Positions 52,959-61,565 of a stretch of DNA of 64,000 nt are shown here, piece by piece (position 1 is the stretch's first letter; the number at the start of each line of letters is the position of its first letter). The position numbers and the translations under genes were made by a program. This DNA comes from Xenophilus sp. Marseille-Q4582 (GTDB lineage Bacteria > Pseudomonadota > Gammaproteobacteria > Burkholderiales > Burkholderiaceae_C): the NCBI RefSeq assembly GCF_916700565.1, contig NZ_CAKAKO010000004.1, forward strand, positions 62,001 through 126,000. The letters are read 5' to 3'. Under the pieces are notes generated by a model. That model was not told the DNA's origin. It did no database searches and was given only the letters and a program-made list of their open reading frames with translations.

Positions 52959-53888
52959 ATGCACCGACAGAATGCGAAAGCGCCGCCGCCGCCGCCGGCC
53001 GGGGACCTGCCCCCGCTGGACTTGCTGGGCACCTTCGAGGCCGCGGCGCGCACTCTGAGCTTCACGCGTGCGGCCGACGAGCTGGCCCTCACGCAGTCGG
53101 CCGTGAGCCGCCAGATCCAGCAGCTCGAAGGCCGCCTGGGCGTGTTGCTCTTCGAGCGCCGCCATCGCGCACTGGCGCTGACCGAGGCCGGCAGCGTGAT
53201 GCAGCGCGCCGTGACCGACAGCCTGGAGCGGCTGCGCGACGCCACCGCGCGCGTGCGGGCCGCGCCCGGTGTGCGGCAGGTGGCGCTGACCTGCACGCCC
53301 GGCTTCGCCTCGCTGTGGCTCATCCCGCGCCTGACCCGCTTCACGGCCGCGCACCCGCAGGTGGACGTGCGCGTGTCCGCCACGCTCGAGGTGCTGGACA
53401 TGGACCGCGCGCGGCTGGACCTGGCGGTGCGCTTCCTGCCCATCGCGCGCGGCACCGGGCCGGCGCTGTTCGAGGAAACGGTCATGCCGCTGTGCGCGCC
53501 CGCGATCGCGCAGGCGCTGCGCACGCCGGCCGACCTGGCCGACCAGACCCTGCTCACCATCGACAACCTCAAGCATGGCGAGGCCACCACCATCGACTGG
53601 GAGCCCTGGCTGGCGCTGATGGGCCTGCGCGAGGTGCACATGAAGAGCACGCTGCGCTTTTCCCACTACACCGATGCCGTGGCCGCCGCGCTGGCCGGGC
53701 AGGGCGTGGTGATCGGCCGGCTGCCGCTGCTGCGCGACCTGGTGCGCGAGGGGCGGCTGGTCGCACCCTTCGGCGACGGCGCGGCGTCGCAGCGCGGCCA
53801 GTTCGTCGAACTGTCGCGCCGCGGCGAGCGCAACCCCGACGCGCAGGACTTCGTGCGCTGGCTGCGCGCGGAGGCCGCGCGGGGTTGA
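52959..53888 (+). CDS. LysR family transcriptional regulator (GcvA-like)
   Basis: 309 residues. HTH LDLLGTFEAAARTLSFTRAADELALTQSAVSRQIQQLE, then the effector domain (RLTRFTAAHPQVDVRVSATLEVL...). Probably controls its divergent neighbour as well as its own gene. The effector cannot be read from sequence. Confidence 0.9.
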   Translation: MHRQNAKAPPPPPAGDLPPLDLLGTFEAAARTLSFTRAADELALTQSAVSRQIQQLEGRLGVLLFERRHRALALTEAGSVMQRAVTDSLERLRDATARVRAAPGVRQVALTCTPGFASLWLIPRLTRFTAAHPQVDVRVSATLEVLDMDRARLDLAVRFLPIARGTGPALFEETVMPLCAPAIAQALRTPADLADQTLLTIDNLKHGEATTIDWEPWLALMGLREVHMKSTLRFSHYTDAVAAALAGQGVVIGRLPLLRDLVREGRLVAPFGDGAASQRGQFVELSRRGERNPDAQDFVRWLRAEAARG

Positions 53889-54225
53889 GGCGGGGCTCGG
53901 CCCAGGGATGAAATGCTGCCTCGCCTTCGGCGCAGCCGGGTTGGGGCGGGGCGACCAGGGGCAGGCGGATGGAGTGCTTCCACCGTCGCTCGCCCTGCAC
54001 GATGGACACGCGCGGGCTGTGACAGGCCGGCACCGGCAAGTTCTGCAGGTAAATCTGACCACCCGGCGCTAGGCGCGGCGCACGCGGGGTCGCACTCGGG
54101 GTCGCATTCGGGGTCGCATTCGGGGTCGCGTTCGAGGCCCTCGCGGCAGGCCGGCCTGTTGCCGGCTCAGCGGCGCGGCGGCCGCCGCGCTTGTCTCTCT
54201 GTCCGGAACCGCCGAGGACTGTGCC
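53889..54225. other. intergenic DNA with 12-bp tandem repeat
   Basis: No gene is supported. Four tandem 12-bp units lie at 54086-54133; the rest is featureless. Confidence 0.5.
54086..54133 (+). repeat. four 12-bp tandem units (GGGGTCGCAYTC)
   Basis: Four consecutive 12-bp copies with single-base changes: GGGGTCGCACTC, GGGGTCGCATTC twice, GGGGTCGCGTTC. Confidence 0.85.
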
Positions 54226-54453
54226 ATGCCCGTGCACCTGACGACCACGCCTGTGCTGACCCCCCAGGGACGGATCCGCACCCTGCAGATCTACCGCCGC
54301 ACCTACCCCCGCCTGCGACCGCGGCACTGTGCGGTGGACGAGGAACTCGTGCTCGATGGAGCGCGTGTGGAACCGCTGGGCGGCAATGGCTTTCGCGTGG
54401 TGGCGACGGGCGAAGTGCTGCGCCGCCTGGCGCCCGGCCCCGCGGCCCGCTGA
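54226..54453 (+). CDS. small unknown protein
   Basis: 75 residues, mostly basic with a beta-rich middle (RTLQIYRRTYPRLRPRHCAV). Good start context is lacking, so this is tentative. Confidence 0.4.
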   Translation: MPVHLTTTPVLTPQGRIRTLQIYRRTYPRLRPRHCAVDEELVLDGARVEPLGGNGFRVVATGEVLRRLAPGPAAR

Positions 54454-54521
54454 CGGCCCCCTCCGGGGCCGCGTGGGGCGCAGGCCTCGCACCCGGGCGC
54501 GGGCGGGCGCGATTGGGCGCT

Positions 54522-54932
54522 TCAGGCCGCTTCGACCTGGATGCGGCGCGGCTGCGCGTGGGCGGCCTTGGGAATGCGCAGCTTGAGCACGCCCTGGTTC
54601 AGCACGGCGGAGATGTTCGCCGTGTCCAGCTCCTTGCTCAGCGTGAACACGCGGTGGTAGCGCGCCTGGCTCACTTCCGAATGGTGCGAGTTCAGGCCCG
54701 CCGGCAGGTCCAGTTCGGCCACGCCTTCGAGCGTCAGGGTGTCCGATTCGATCTGCAGGTTCAGGCGATCGCGGTTCACGCCCGGCATGTCGGCGTACAG
54801 CGTGATGCCGCCCGCGTCCTCGACCACGTCCACGGGGGGCGTGAGGGCCGCTTCATGGCGGGGCTGGGCCGGCGTACGCGTGTCGCGCGGCGCTTCGGCC
54901 TGGGGGGCGGTGTTCGTGACCTCGTTGTTCAT
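54522..54932 (-). CDS. Hsp20/alpha-crystallin small heat-shock protein
   Basis: 136 residues, alpha-crystallin domain (VDVVEDAGGITLYADMPGV ... LNLQIESDTLTLEGVAEL ... YHRVFTLSKELDTANISAVLNQGVLKLRIPK). Holds unfolded proteins under heat. Start ATG 54932 with AAGGAG. Lies downstream of a second Hsp20 gene in the same direction. Confidence 0.92.
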   Translation of the reverse strand: MNNEVTNTAPQAEAPRDTRTPAQPRHEAALTPPVDVVEDAGGITLYADMPGVNRDRLNLQIESDTLTLEGVAELDLPAGLNSHHSEVSQARYHRVFTLSKELDTANISAVLNQGVLKLRIPKAAHAQPRRIQVEAA

Positions 54933-54961
54933 GGCAATCTCCTTGGCAACGATGCGATGAC

Positions 54962-55402
54962 TCACTGGACGGTGATGCGGCGCGGCTGCGCAGAGGCGCG
55001 GCGCTGCACGGTGATGTGCAGGATGCCGTCTCGCAGCCTGGCGCTGACCTGCTCGGGGTCGGCGTCGTCGGGCAGCGACAGGGTGCGGCTGAAGCGTCCG
55101 CGGAAGCGTTCGTGGATGTGCACGGCCGACTTGGACTGCTCGTCGGGCAGCTCGGTCTGGCGCTCGCCCGCGATGGTGAGCAGGCCGCGCTCCAGGCCCA
55201 CTTCGAGGGTGGATGCGTCCACGCCGGGCGCGAAGGCATAGATCTCGAGGGTCTGGGGCGTGCCGCCCACGTTCAGCGCGGGAAAGCCGTCGCGCGCGAA
55301 GCCGCGGATGGAGGGCGACAGGTCCAGCGCCCGCTGCATGTGGCGCTGCAGGCGGTCCAGCTCGGCGAACAGGTCACGGGGGGAGTAGCTTGCGTACATC
55401 AT
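54962..55402 (-). CDS. Hsp20/alpha-crystallin small heat-shock protein
   Basis: 146 residues. N-terminus YSPRDLFAELDRLQRHMQRAL; core ALNVGGTPQTLEIYAFAPGVDASTLEVGLERGLLTIAGER and IHERFRGRFSRTLSLPDDAD; ending in the IxI-like RRITVQ. GAGGAG 9 bp before ATG 55402. Probably forms mixed oligomers with its neighbour. Confidence 0.92.
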   Translation of the reverse strand: MMYASYSPRDLFAELDRLQRHMQRALDLSPSIRGFARDGFPALNVGGTPQTLEIYAFAPGVDASTLEVGLERGLLTIAGERQTELPDEQSKSAVHIHERFRGRFSRTLSLPDDADPEQVSARLRDGILHITVQRRASAQPRRITVQ

Positions 55403-55431
55403 GGTCGTGAACTCCTCTGGAACAAATTCGG

Positions 55432-55761
55432 TCAGCGGGCCGGGCTTGCGGCGGGTCGCGGCGCGCGGTCGAAGCCCGGGCCGGCACCGCGTGCTAGGGT
55501 GGGCATCGCGTCTTCGGGCGCGCTGGATGCGACGGGGATGTGCAGCCCGCCGGATGCGGCGGCGCGGCCTTTCTGGGTGAGTGCGAGCACCTGCGCGGCT
55601 TCGGCCGGCCCGGTCATGGACAGCGGATCGGTGGGCGCGGGCACCAGGGCGATGACCAGTCCCTGGGCGCGAAGGGCGCGGACCTGTTCGATGTCCTCGC
55701 GGCGATGGAAGGACAGCGGCAGGCGCGAGCTGGCGATGTGTCTGAGCAGTTCGTTGGTCAT
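55432..55761 (-). CDS. unknown protein upstream of the small heat-shock genes
   Basis: 109 residues, RBS AAAGGAGG. N-terminal MTNELLRHIASSRLPLSFHRREDI is well-behaved coding sequence; the C-terminal half is Ala/Pro-rich. Same strand as both hsp20 genes, so perhaps a three-gene heat-response operon. No family was recognised. Confidence 0.6.
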   Translation of the reverse strand: MTNELLRHIASSRLPLSFHRREDIEQVRALRAQGLVIALVPAPTDPLSMTGPAEAAQVLALTQKGRAAASGGLHIPVASSAPEDAMPTLARGAGPGFDRAPRPAASPAR

Positions 55762-55905
55762 GGAAATGCCTCCTTTCAGGTTGACCCAACTCTGACGGTG
55801 AGCCAGCTAGGGGCACCGTTTCGGGTTTTCAAGGGGGCCTTTTTCGCTGCTTCTTCGGGGTGGGAGCCAGGGTGCGGCGGCACGGCGGTACGGCGGCACG
55901 AGGAC

Positions 55906-55929
55906 GGGCAAGGGCAAGGGCAAGGGCAA
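55906..55929 (+). repeat. four GGGCAA hexanucleotide units
   Basis: Four exact tandem 6-bp copies in the noncoding region. Confidence 0.85.
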
Positions 55930-56154
55930 GCCTGCGCGTGGCAGGCTGGGCAGCAGTGCCGCGCGCCCGGTGGGCCCTGCAGGGGCGCGAGGGGTGGCGC
56001 CCCGCGCAGGGCGGCCCCGGGCGGGCGGCGCGGGCTCCTACAGGGACGGTCGGCGCTGCGCGCCGACTTCGCTGCGATGCGCGCGCGGCCGGCGGCATCG
56101 CGAACTCACTTCGCGCCGCTGCGCGGCGCTGCGTTCAGACAGGCGCGATGAGTC

Positions 56155-56315
56155 AGAAGGTGTGAATGAATCCCGCGTGGCCGAGCAGACCGTCCAGGGG
56201 TGCGCCATCGAGGCGCAAAGCGCAGCCATAGCTCGGGCTATGGCGAGCATTTGCAACGATGAGGGCGTGCACCTGGGCGGGATGAGCGGGCATGTGGGGT
56301 TCGTTCACACCTTCT
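56155..56315. mobile_element. 161-bp MITE-like element with 28-bp inverted repeats
   Basis: The left end (56155-56182) begins AGAAGGTGTGAATGAATCCC and the right end (56288-56315) in reverse complement AGAAGGTGTGAACGAACCCC, matching at about 23 of 28 positions. It has a central hairpin (CCATAGC-TCG-GGCTATGG). No gene inside. It looks like a non-autonomous repeat or a structured intergenic element; no clear target duplication. Confidence 0.5.
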
Positions 56316-56611
56316 CAGATCACGAAGCCCGCGCGACTTCGCGCGGGCCCGCCGGCCGCGCTGTGCTTCTCGCCGCCCCTGAAGTCGCCCGCGCCGCCCG
56401 CCCGGGGCCGCCATGCGCCTGCAGGTCGGTGGCTCGCAAGGGCACGACGCTGGCGCACTCACTCATGCAAAGAGGCCGTGGCCAGCACCCCCCGGCCGGG
56501 CCACGGGGCGCAGGGTTTGCCCGAGGCGACCCTGCCCGGCTCCTTGGGCACGTGCTGGCCGGCCGACGAGGCCTTTTGACCGCCCGCACCCGCAGCGAAC
56601 CGCGCGGGGCC

Positions 56612-57808
56612 TCAAAGCCCCAGCACGTGCTTGGCAATGATGTTGCGCTGGATCTCGTTGCTGCCGCCATAGATGGACATGGCGCGGCGCCAGAAGTAGT
56701 TGGCCGGCGCCCCGCGCACGCTGGCTTCCAGGCCGTCCAGGTCGCCTTCGCCATGCGCGAGCTGCGGGTCCAGCCGCTGGCCGGCCGCGCCGGCGGCCTC
56801 GGCCAGCAGTTCGGTCAGCTGCTGGCCGATCTCGGTGCCGCGGATCTTGAGCGAGGACGCGAGGCCCGCCCCCGGCGAGCTGCCGCTGCCCATGCTCGAC
56901 AGCGCGCGCAGCGTGTTCATCTCCAGCGCCTTCAGCTGCGCCTCGACCTTGGCGATGCGTGCGCGCAGCAGCGGCTGCTCGATCAGGGGACGGCCGCCCG
57001 CGTGCAGTTCGCGCGTCATGCGGCGCAGGCGGCGCAGCGCAAAGGTGGAGAAGCCGATGTTGGAGTTCTCCACGCGCTCGTGTTCCAGCAGGAACTTGGC
57101 ATAGCGCCAGCCGCGGCCTTCTTCGCCGACGAGGTTGGCCTTGGGCACCTTCACGTCGGTGAAGAACACCGCATTGAAGGAATGCGTGCCTTCCAGCATC
57201 GGAATCGGCTGGATCTCGATGCCCGGCGTCTTCATGTCGATCAGCAGGAAGGAAATGCCTTCCTGCTTGCGGCCCTCGCGGCCCGTGCGCACCAGGCAGA
57301 ACATCCAGTCCGCATGGTGGGCGTAGGAGGTCCAGATCTTCTGGCCGTTGACCACGTAGTGGTCGCCCTGGTCGTCGGCGCGCGTAGCCAGCGACGCGAG
57401 GTCCGAGCCCGACTGCGGCTCCGAATAGCCCTGGCACCACCACACGGTCGAATCGCGGATGCCGGGCAGGTGCTGCGCCTTCTGCGCTTCGGTGCCGAAG
57501 TTGTAGATCACCGGCCCGACCATGCGCGGCCCGAAGGGCTGGATCGTGGGGCAGTTCATCTCGCCGCTGATCACCTCGAACAGGTAGCGCTGGGTGGCGC
57601 TCCAGCCCGGTCCGCCCTGCGACACGGGCCAGGTGTAGGCATGCCAGCCGCGCCGGCCCAGGATCTGCTGCCAGCGCATGAAATCCTCGCGCTCCAGATG
57701 CAGGTCGTGCTCGACGCGCCGCGCGATGTCCTGCGGCAGGTTCTGGGCGATGAAGGTGCGCACCTCGTCGGCGAAGGCGCGTTCCTCGGCGGTGAAAGCG
57801 AGTTCCAT
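56612..57808 (-). CDS. acyl-CoA dehydrogenase family protein
   Basis: 398 residues. FAD enzyme oxidising acyl-CoA to enoyl-CoA. Motifs WWCQGYSEPQSGSDLASLATRA (substrate/FAD), NGQKIWTS and the C-terminal FWRRAMSIYGGSNEIQRNIIAKHVLGL. The start at ATG 57808 gives the standard MELAFTAEERAFADEV. It opens the catabolic cluster. Confidence 0.93.
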   Translation of the reverse strand: MELAFTAEERAFADEVRTFIAQNLPQDIARRVEHDLHLEREDFMRWQQILGRRGWHAYTWPVSQGGPGWSATQRYLFEVISGEMNCPTIQPFGPRMVGPVIYNFGTEAQKAQHLPGIRDSTVWWCQGYSEPQSGSDLASLATRADDQGDHYVVNGQKIWTSYAHHADWMFCLVRTGREGRKQEGISFLLIDMKTPGIEIQPIPMLEGTHSFNAVFFTDVKVPKANLVGEEGRGWRYAKFLLEHERVENSNIGFSTFALRRLRRMTRELHAGGRPLIEQPLLRARIAKVEAQLKALEMNTLRALSSMGSGSSPGAGLASSLKIRGTEIGQQLTELLAEAAGAAGQRLDPQLAHGEGDLDGLEASVRGAPANYFWRRAMSIYGGSNEIQRNIIAKHVLGL

Positions 57809-57851
57809 GGGTCTTGTCTCCAGAGGGGCCGGCCCGTGTGGGCGGCGGTGT

Positions 57852-58679
57852 TCAGTCTTGGGCCAGTTCGAAGCGCACGCCGCACACCGTGACGGCATCG
57901 CCGTCGACGGGCAGGCCGCGCGCCTGCGCCGCAGCGCGGATGGCGGCCGCGTCGCGCGTGCGCAGCACCACGCCGGCCAGCCCTTCGCCACGGCCGTCCA
58001 GGGCCTGCTGCACGCGCAGGCGGGCGTTGTCCACCGGCACTTCCCAGTGGCCGCCGGCCGCCTGCGCGGGGCGCTGCAGGATGCGGCCCCAGCGTTCGGC
58101 CAGCGCCTGCGGCTCGGCCGACTGCAGCACCGCGCCCGCGAAGCCGGCCACGCGCGTGGTGTTCACGTGCTGCTGCCAGTGCGGGCCGGCGGGCCAGTAG
58201 GGACCGTCGAGGTCGCGGCCGTTCAGGGTGGTGTTGATCTCCAGCAGCGCGCCGCCCGTGTCGCGCGGATGCAGCTGCATGCCCTCGTAGTCGCCCAGGG
58301 CCAGCGGCGCGGCGATGCGCACACCGATCTCGGCCACGTGGGCGCGCCAGCGCGGCAGGGCTTCGCTGTCCAGGATCACCATGTAGCCGCCGTCCCCGCC
58401 GCGGCGCTCCAGGTAGCGGCCCGCGGTGGTGCCGTCGCGCACGGGCGCCACCACCTCCAGGAACTGCCGGCCGAAGGGCATCAGCGCGTTGTGCAGGCCG
58501 AACTGGCCCACCTCCGGATCGCGGTGGCACACCTGCACGCCGAACACGGCGCACAGGTCCTCCACGACGGGGGCCAGGTCGCGCGCCACCAGGCAGATCT
58601 GGCGCAGGCGCAGGAAGGGCGCGTTCGCGGCGCCCGTGGTGGGGCGCTCGGCGGCCCCGTCTTCGGGATTGGGTGTCAT
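57852..58679 (-). CDS. VOC family (glyoxalase-like) protein
   Basis: 275 residues, two tandem betaalphabetabetabeta modules: RLRQICLVARDLAPVVEDLC and a second in RVQQALDGRGEGLAGVVLRT. VOC enzymes use a metal for isomerisation, dioxygenation or lyase reactions. Reads the same direction as the dehydrogenase, which suggests a role in the same pathway. Confidence 0.82.
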   Translation of the reverse strand: MTPNPEDGAAERPTTGAANAPFLRLRQICLVARDLAPVVEDLCAVFGVQVCHRDPEVGQFGLHNALMPFGRQFLEVVAPVRDGTTAGRYLERRGGDGGYMVILDSEALPRWRAHVAEIGVRIAAPLALGDYEGMQLHPRDTGGALLEINTTLNGRDLDGPYWPAGPHWQQHVNTTRVAGFAGAVLQSAEPQALAERWGRILQRPAQAAGGHWEVPVDNARLRVQQALDGRGEGLAGVVLRTRDAAAIRAAAQARGLPVDGDAVTVCGVRFELAQD

Positions 58680-58694
58680 CGGCGGTCTCCTGAA

Positions 58695-58707
58695 AATATG
58701 ATATAAC
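58695..58707. promoter_or_regulatory. GntR-operator-like motif, divergent promoter
   Basis: The 13-bp AATATGATATAAC matches CATACGATATAAC at 62403-62415 in 11 of 13 positions. In reverse complement the motif is GTTATATCNTATN, as in FCD-type GntR operators. It lies between the divergent VOC and CoA-transferase genes. Confidence 0.55.
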
Positions 58708-58772
58708 AAATTAACAAAACCAGGTGCAGGCCGCAGCGGGCGCCGGCGCCGCAGACCAGGAGACCCGGTCCG

Positions 58773-59957
58773 ATGACATCCCTCGAAGGCGTGCGCGTGC
58801 TCGATCTGTCGCGCTTCATTGCCGGCCCCTACTGCGCCATGATGCTCGGCGACATGGGCGCCGAAGTGGTGAAGATCGAACCGCCTGGGGAGGGCGAGTA
58901 CGCGCGCCGCGCGCTGCCCGCGGTGGATGGCCAGAGCCTCTACACCTTCATCGTCAACCGCAACAAGAAGAGCCTCGCCCTCGACCTGCGCCACCCCGAG
59001 GGGCTGGCCACGCTCAAGGCGCTGATCCGCGAGGCGGATGTGCTGGTGGAGAACTTCCGCGCCGGCACCATGGAGCAGATGGGCCTGGGCTGGGAGGCGG
59101 TGCACACGCTGAACCCGCGGCTCGTCATGGCGCGCATCAGCGGCTTCGGCCAGGACGGGCCGCTGGCCCAGAAGCAGTGCTTCGACGGCGTGGCGCAGGC
59201 CATGAGCGGCCTGATGGACATGACCGGCCAGCCCGACGGGCCGCCGACCATGATCGGCTCCTTCATGTGCGACTACACCACCGGCATGTACGCCGCGCTG
59301 GGCATCCTGGCCGCGCTCCACGCACGCCACACGAGCGGGGTCGGCCAGCTGGTGGACGTGTCGCTGCTGGAGAGCGCGCTGTCCATGCTCATGACCGCGA
59401 TCCCGCAGCAGCAGCTCTTCGGCCAGACCATGACGCGCGTGGGCAGCCGCGACCGCTACGTGGCGCCGTCCAACACCTTCGAGGCCGGCGACGGCCGCCA
59501 CGTGCTGATGGTGGGCGGCGACGACAACATGTTCCCGCGCGTGCTGCGCGCCATGAAGCGACCGCAGCTCATCGAAGACCCGCGCTTCGCCACCATGGCC
59601 AGCCGGCTGGCGCACCGCGAGGCCGTCGAAGGCATCGTGGCGGACTGGATGCGCGGGCACACCGCGGACCAGATCGTGGCCTGCCTGGAAGCCGAGGGCG
59701 TGCCCTGCGCCAAGGTCGCGCGCATCGACGAGGTGGTCGACAACCCGCAGCTGCGGCACCGCGGCGCCATCTGCGAGGTCGAGTTCGGCGGCATCAAGGT
59801 GCCGATGCAGGGCGTGACCATCCACCTCTCGGGCACGCCGCTGGAGATCCGCCGCCCGCTGCCGCGCGTGGGCGAGCACAACGCCGAGGTGCTGCAGCAG
59901 TGGCTGGGCTTCGGCCCCGAACGCATGGCCGCGCTGCAGGGCGCGGGCGCCCTGTGA
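58773..59957 (+). CDS. CaiB/BaiF CoA-transferase
   Basis: 394 residues, class III CoA transferase. Motifs VLDLSRFIAGPYCAMMLGDMGAEVVKIE, with the catalytic Asp in the region DLRHPEG, and GFGQDGPLAQKQCFDG. It activates an acid by transferring CoA. First gene of a plus-strand catabolic operon. Confidence 0.92.
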   Translation: MTSLEGVRVLDLSRFIAGPYCAMMLGDMGAEVVKIEPPGEGEYARRALPAVDGQSLYTFIVNRNKKSLALDLRHPEGLATLKALIREADVLVENFRAGTMEQMGLGWEAVHTLNPRLVMARISGFGQDGPLAQKQCFDGVAQAMSGLMDMTGQPDGPPTMIGSFMCDYTTGMYAALGILAALHARHTSGVGQLVDVSLLESALSMLMTAIPQQQLFGQTMTRVGSRDRYVAPSNTFEAGDGRHVLMVGGDDNMFPRVLRAMKRPQLIEDPRFATMASRLAHREAVEGIVADWMRGHTADQIVACLEAEGVPCAKVARIDEVVDNPQLRHRGAICEVEFGGIKVPMQGVTIHLSGTPLEIRRPLPRVGEHNAEVLQQWLGFGPERMAALQGAGAL

Positions 59958-59977
59958 TTCCATCGAGGAGACTTTCC

Positions 59978-60769
59978 ATGACCGCAGAACTCATCGAGCA
60001 CCAGGCCGACGGCGTGCTCACGCTCACGCTGAACCGGCCCGACCGGCTCAACGCGCTCAACCCGTCGATGACCGACGCGCTGCTGGCCGCGCTGCGGCGT
60101 GCGGCCCACGACAACGCCGTGCGCGCCGTGCTGCTCACGGGCGCCGGGCGCGGCTTCTGCGCGGGCGGCGACGTCAAGGCCATGGCCGAGGAGGAGGGCG
60201 CCGCGCAGACGCTGGAGGCGCGCACCCAGCAGTTGCGCGAGCACATGGAATGCGCGCGCCTGCTGCACGAGATGCCCAAGCCCACGCTGGCCGTGGCGCG
60301 CGGCGCCTGCGCGGGGGCGGGCCTGTCGCTCGCGCTCGCCTGCGACTTGCTGCTGGCCAGCGACACGCTCAAGCTCACCTCGGCCTTCGCCAAGGTCGGC
60401 CTGTCGGGCGACTTCGGCAGCACCTACTTCCTCACGCAGCTGCTGGGGCCGCGCGCGCGGGCCTTCGCGCTGCTGTCGCCCGTGCTCAAGGCCGACGAGG
60501 CCTTGCAGATGGGGCTGGTGACGCGCGTGGTGCCCGATGCGCAGCTCGACGAGGCGGGCGCGGCGCTCGCGCGCCAGCTCGCGGCCGGCCCGACGATCAC
60601 GCTCGGCCACATCAAGGCCAACCTGAACGTGGCGGAGCAGGGCGCCACCCTGTCGCAGGCGCTGGACCACGAGGCCATCCGCCACATCCGCTGCAGCATG
60701 ACCGAAGACCACCTCGAAGCGGCGCGCGCCTTCGTCGAGAAGCGCGCCCCCGTGTTCGCCAACCGCTGA
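59978..60769 (+). CDS. enoyl-CoA hydratase/isomerase
   Basis: 263 residues of crotonase type: GAGRGFCAGGDVKAM, GACAGAGLSLALACD, FAKVGLSGDFGSTYFL. The second catalytic Glu is replaced by Asp in SGDFGS, and the first position is Leu/Ser rather than Glu, so isomerase or thioesterase activity is possible. RBS GAGGAG. Confidence 0.88.
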   Translation: MTAELIEHQADGVLTLTLNRPDRLNALNPSMTDALLAALRRAAHDNAVRAVLLTGAGRGFCAGGDVKAMAEEEGAAQTLEARTQQLREHMECARLLHEMPKPTLAVARGACAGAGLSLALACDLLLASDTLKLTSAFAKVGLSGDFGSTYFLTQLLGPRARAFALLSPVLKADEALQMGLVTRVVPDAQLDEAGAALARQLAAGPTITLGHIKANLNVAEQGATLSQALDHEAIRHIRCSMTEDHLEAARAFVEKRAPVFANR

Positions 60770-60797
60770 CCCCCCAAACCCGGAGAGAGACATCCCC

Positions 60798-61565
60798 ATG
60801 GACAGCCTGTCACTGAAGAACAAGACCGCCATCGTCACCGGCTCCTCGCGCGGCATCGGCCGCGCGATCGCGGTGGCCTATGCGCGCGCCGGCGCGCGCG
60901 TGGTCATCACCAGCCGCAAGGCCGAGGCCTGCGCCGCCGTGGTCGACCAGCTGCGGTCCGAAGGGCTGGAAGCCACGGCCATCGCCTGCAACATCTCGCG
61001 CAAGGAGGAGGTGCTGAGCCTGGTGGACCAGACCGAGAAGATCTACGGCAGCGTGGACGTGCTGGTGTGCAACGCGGCCGTCAATCCCTACTACGGGCCC
61101 CTGTCCGGCATCAGCGACGAGGCCTTCTCCAAGGTGATGGACGTCAACATCCGCTCGAACCTGTGGCTCGTCAATCGCACCGCGCCGGGCATGGCGGCCA
61201 AGGGGGGCGGCGCGGTCGTCATCATCAGTTCCGTCGCGGGCCTGACGGGCTCGCGCGTGCTGGGCGCCTATGGCATTTCCAAGGCGGCCGACATGTCGCT
61301 GGCGCGCAGCCTGGCGCTGGAGTGGGGCAAGCAGGGCATCCGCGTCAACTGCATCGCGCCCGGCCTGATCAAGACCGACTTCGCCAAGGCGCTGTGGGAC
61401 AACCCCGACACCCTGGCGTACGCGCTCAAGGCCAGTCCGCTGAACCGCATCGGCGAGCCCGAGGACATCGCGGGCGCGGCGCTGCTGCTGGGCTCCGACG
61501 CGGGGCGTTTCATCACCGGCACGAGCATCGTCATCGACGGCGGCGCCACCATCGGAGGCGAATGA
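60798..61565 (+). CDS. SDR family oxidoreductase
   Basis: 255 residues. TGSSRGIGRAIA, NAAV, catalytic ISSVAGLTG and YGISKAAD (Tyr, Lys). Oxidises a hydroxyacyl or similar intermediate. Its stop overlaps the next gene (TGATG). Confidence 0.92.
   Translation: MDSLSLKNKTAIVTGSSRGIGRAIAVAYARAGARVVITSRKAEACAAVVDQLRSEGLEATAIACNISRKEEVLSLVDQTEKIYGSVDVLVCNAAVNPYYGPLSGISDEAFSKVMDVNIRSNLWLVNRTAPGMAAKGGGAVVIISSVAGLTGSRVLGAYGISKAADMSLARSLALEWGKQGIRVNCIAPGLIKTDFAKALWDNPDTLAYALKASPLNRIGEPEDIAGAALLLGSDAGRFITGTSIVIDGGATIGGE

Larger units (their letters stand above)
55762..56611. other. 850-bp noncoding region
   Basis: No gene is supported in any frame. It contains four GGGCAA units (55906-55929), CGGCGG/CACGG simple runs and the MITE-like element at 56155-56315. 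The remaining 300 bp before the acyl-CoA dehydrogenase show nothing recognisable. Confidence 0.55.

Noticed and set aside
52940-53911. A 323-codon frame overlapping the LysR gene
   Set aside because: Arg/Gly/Ala-rich shadow of the LysR coding sequence in another frame.
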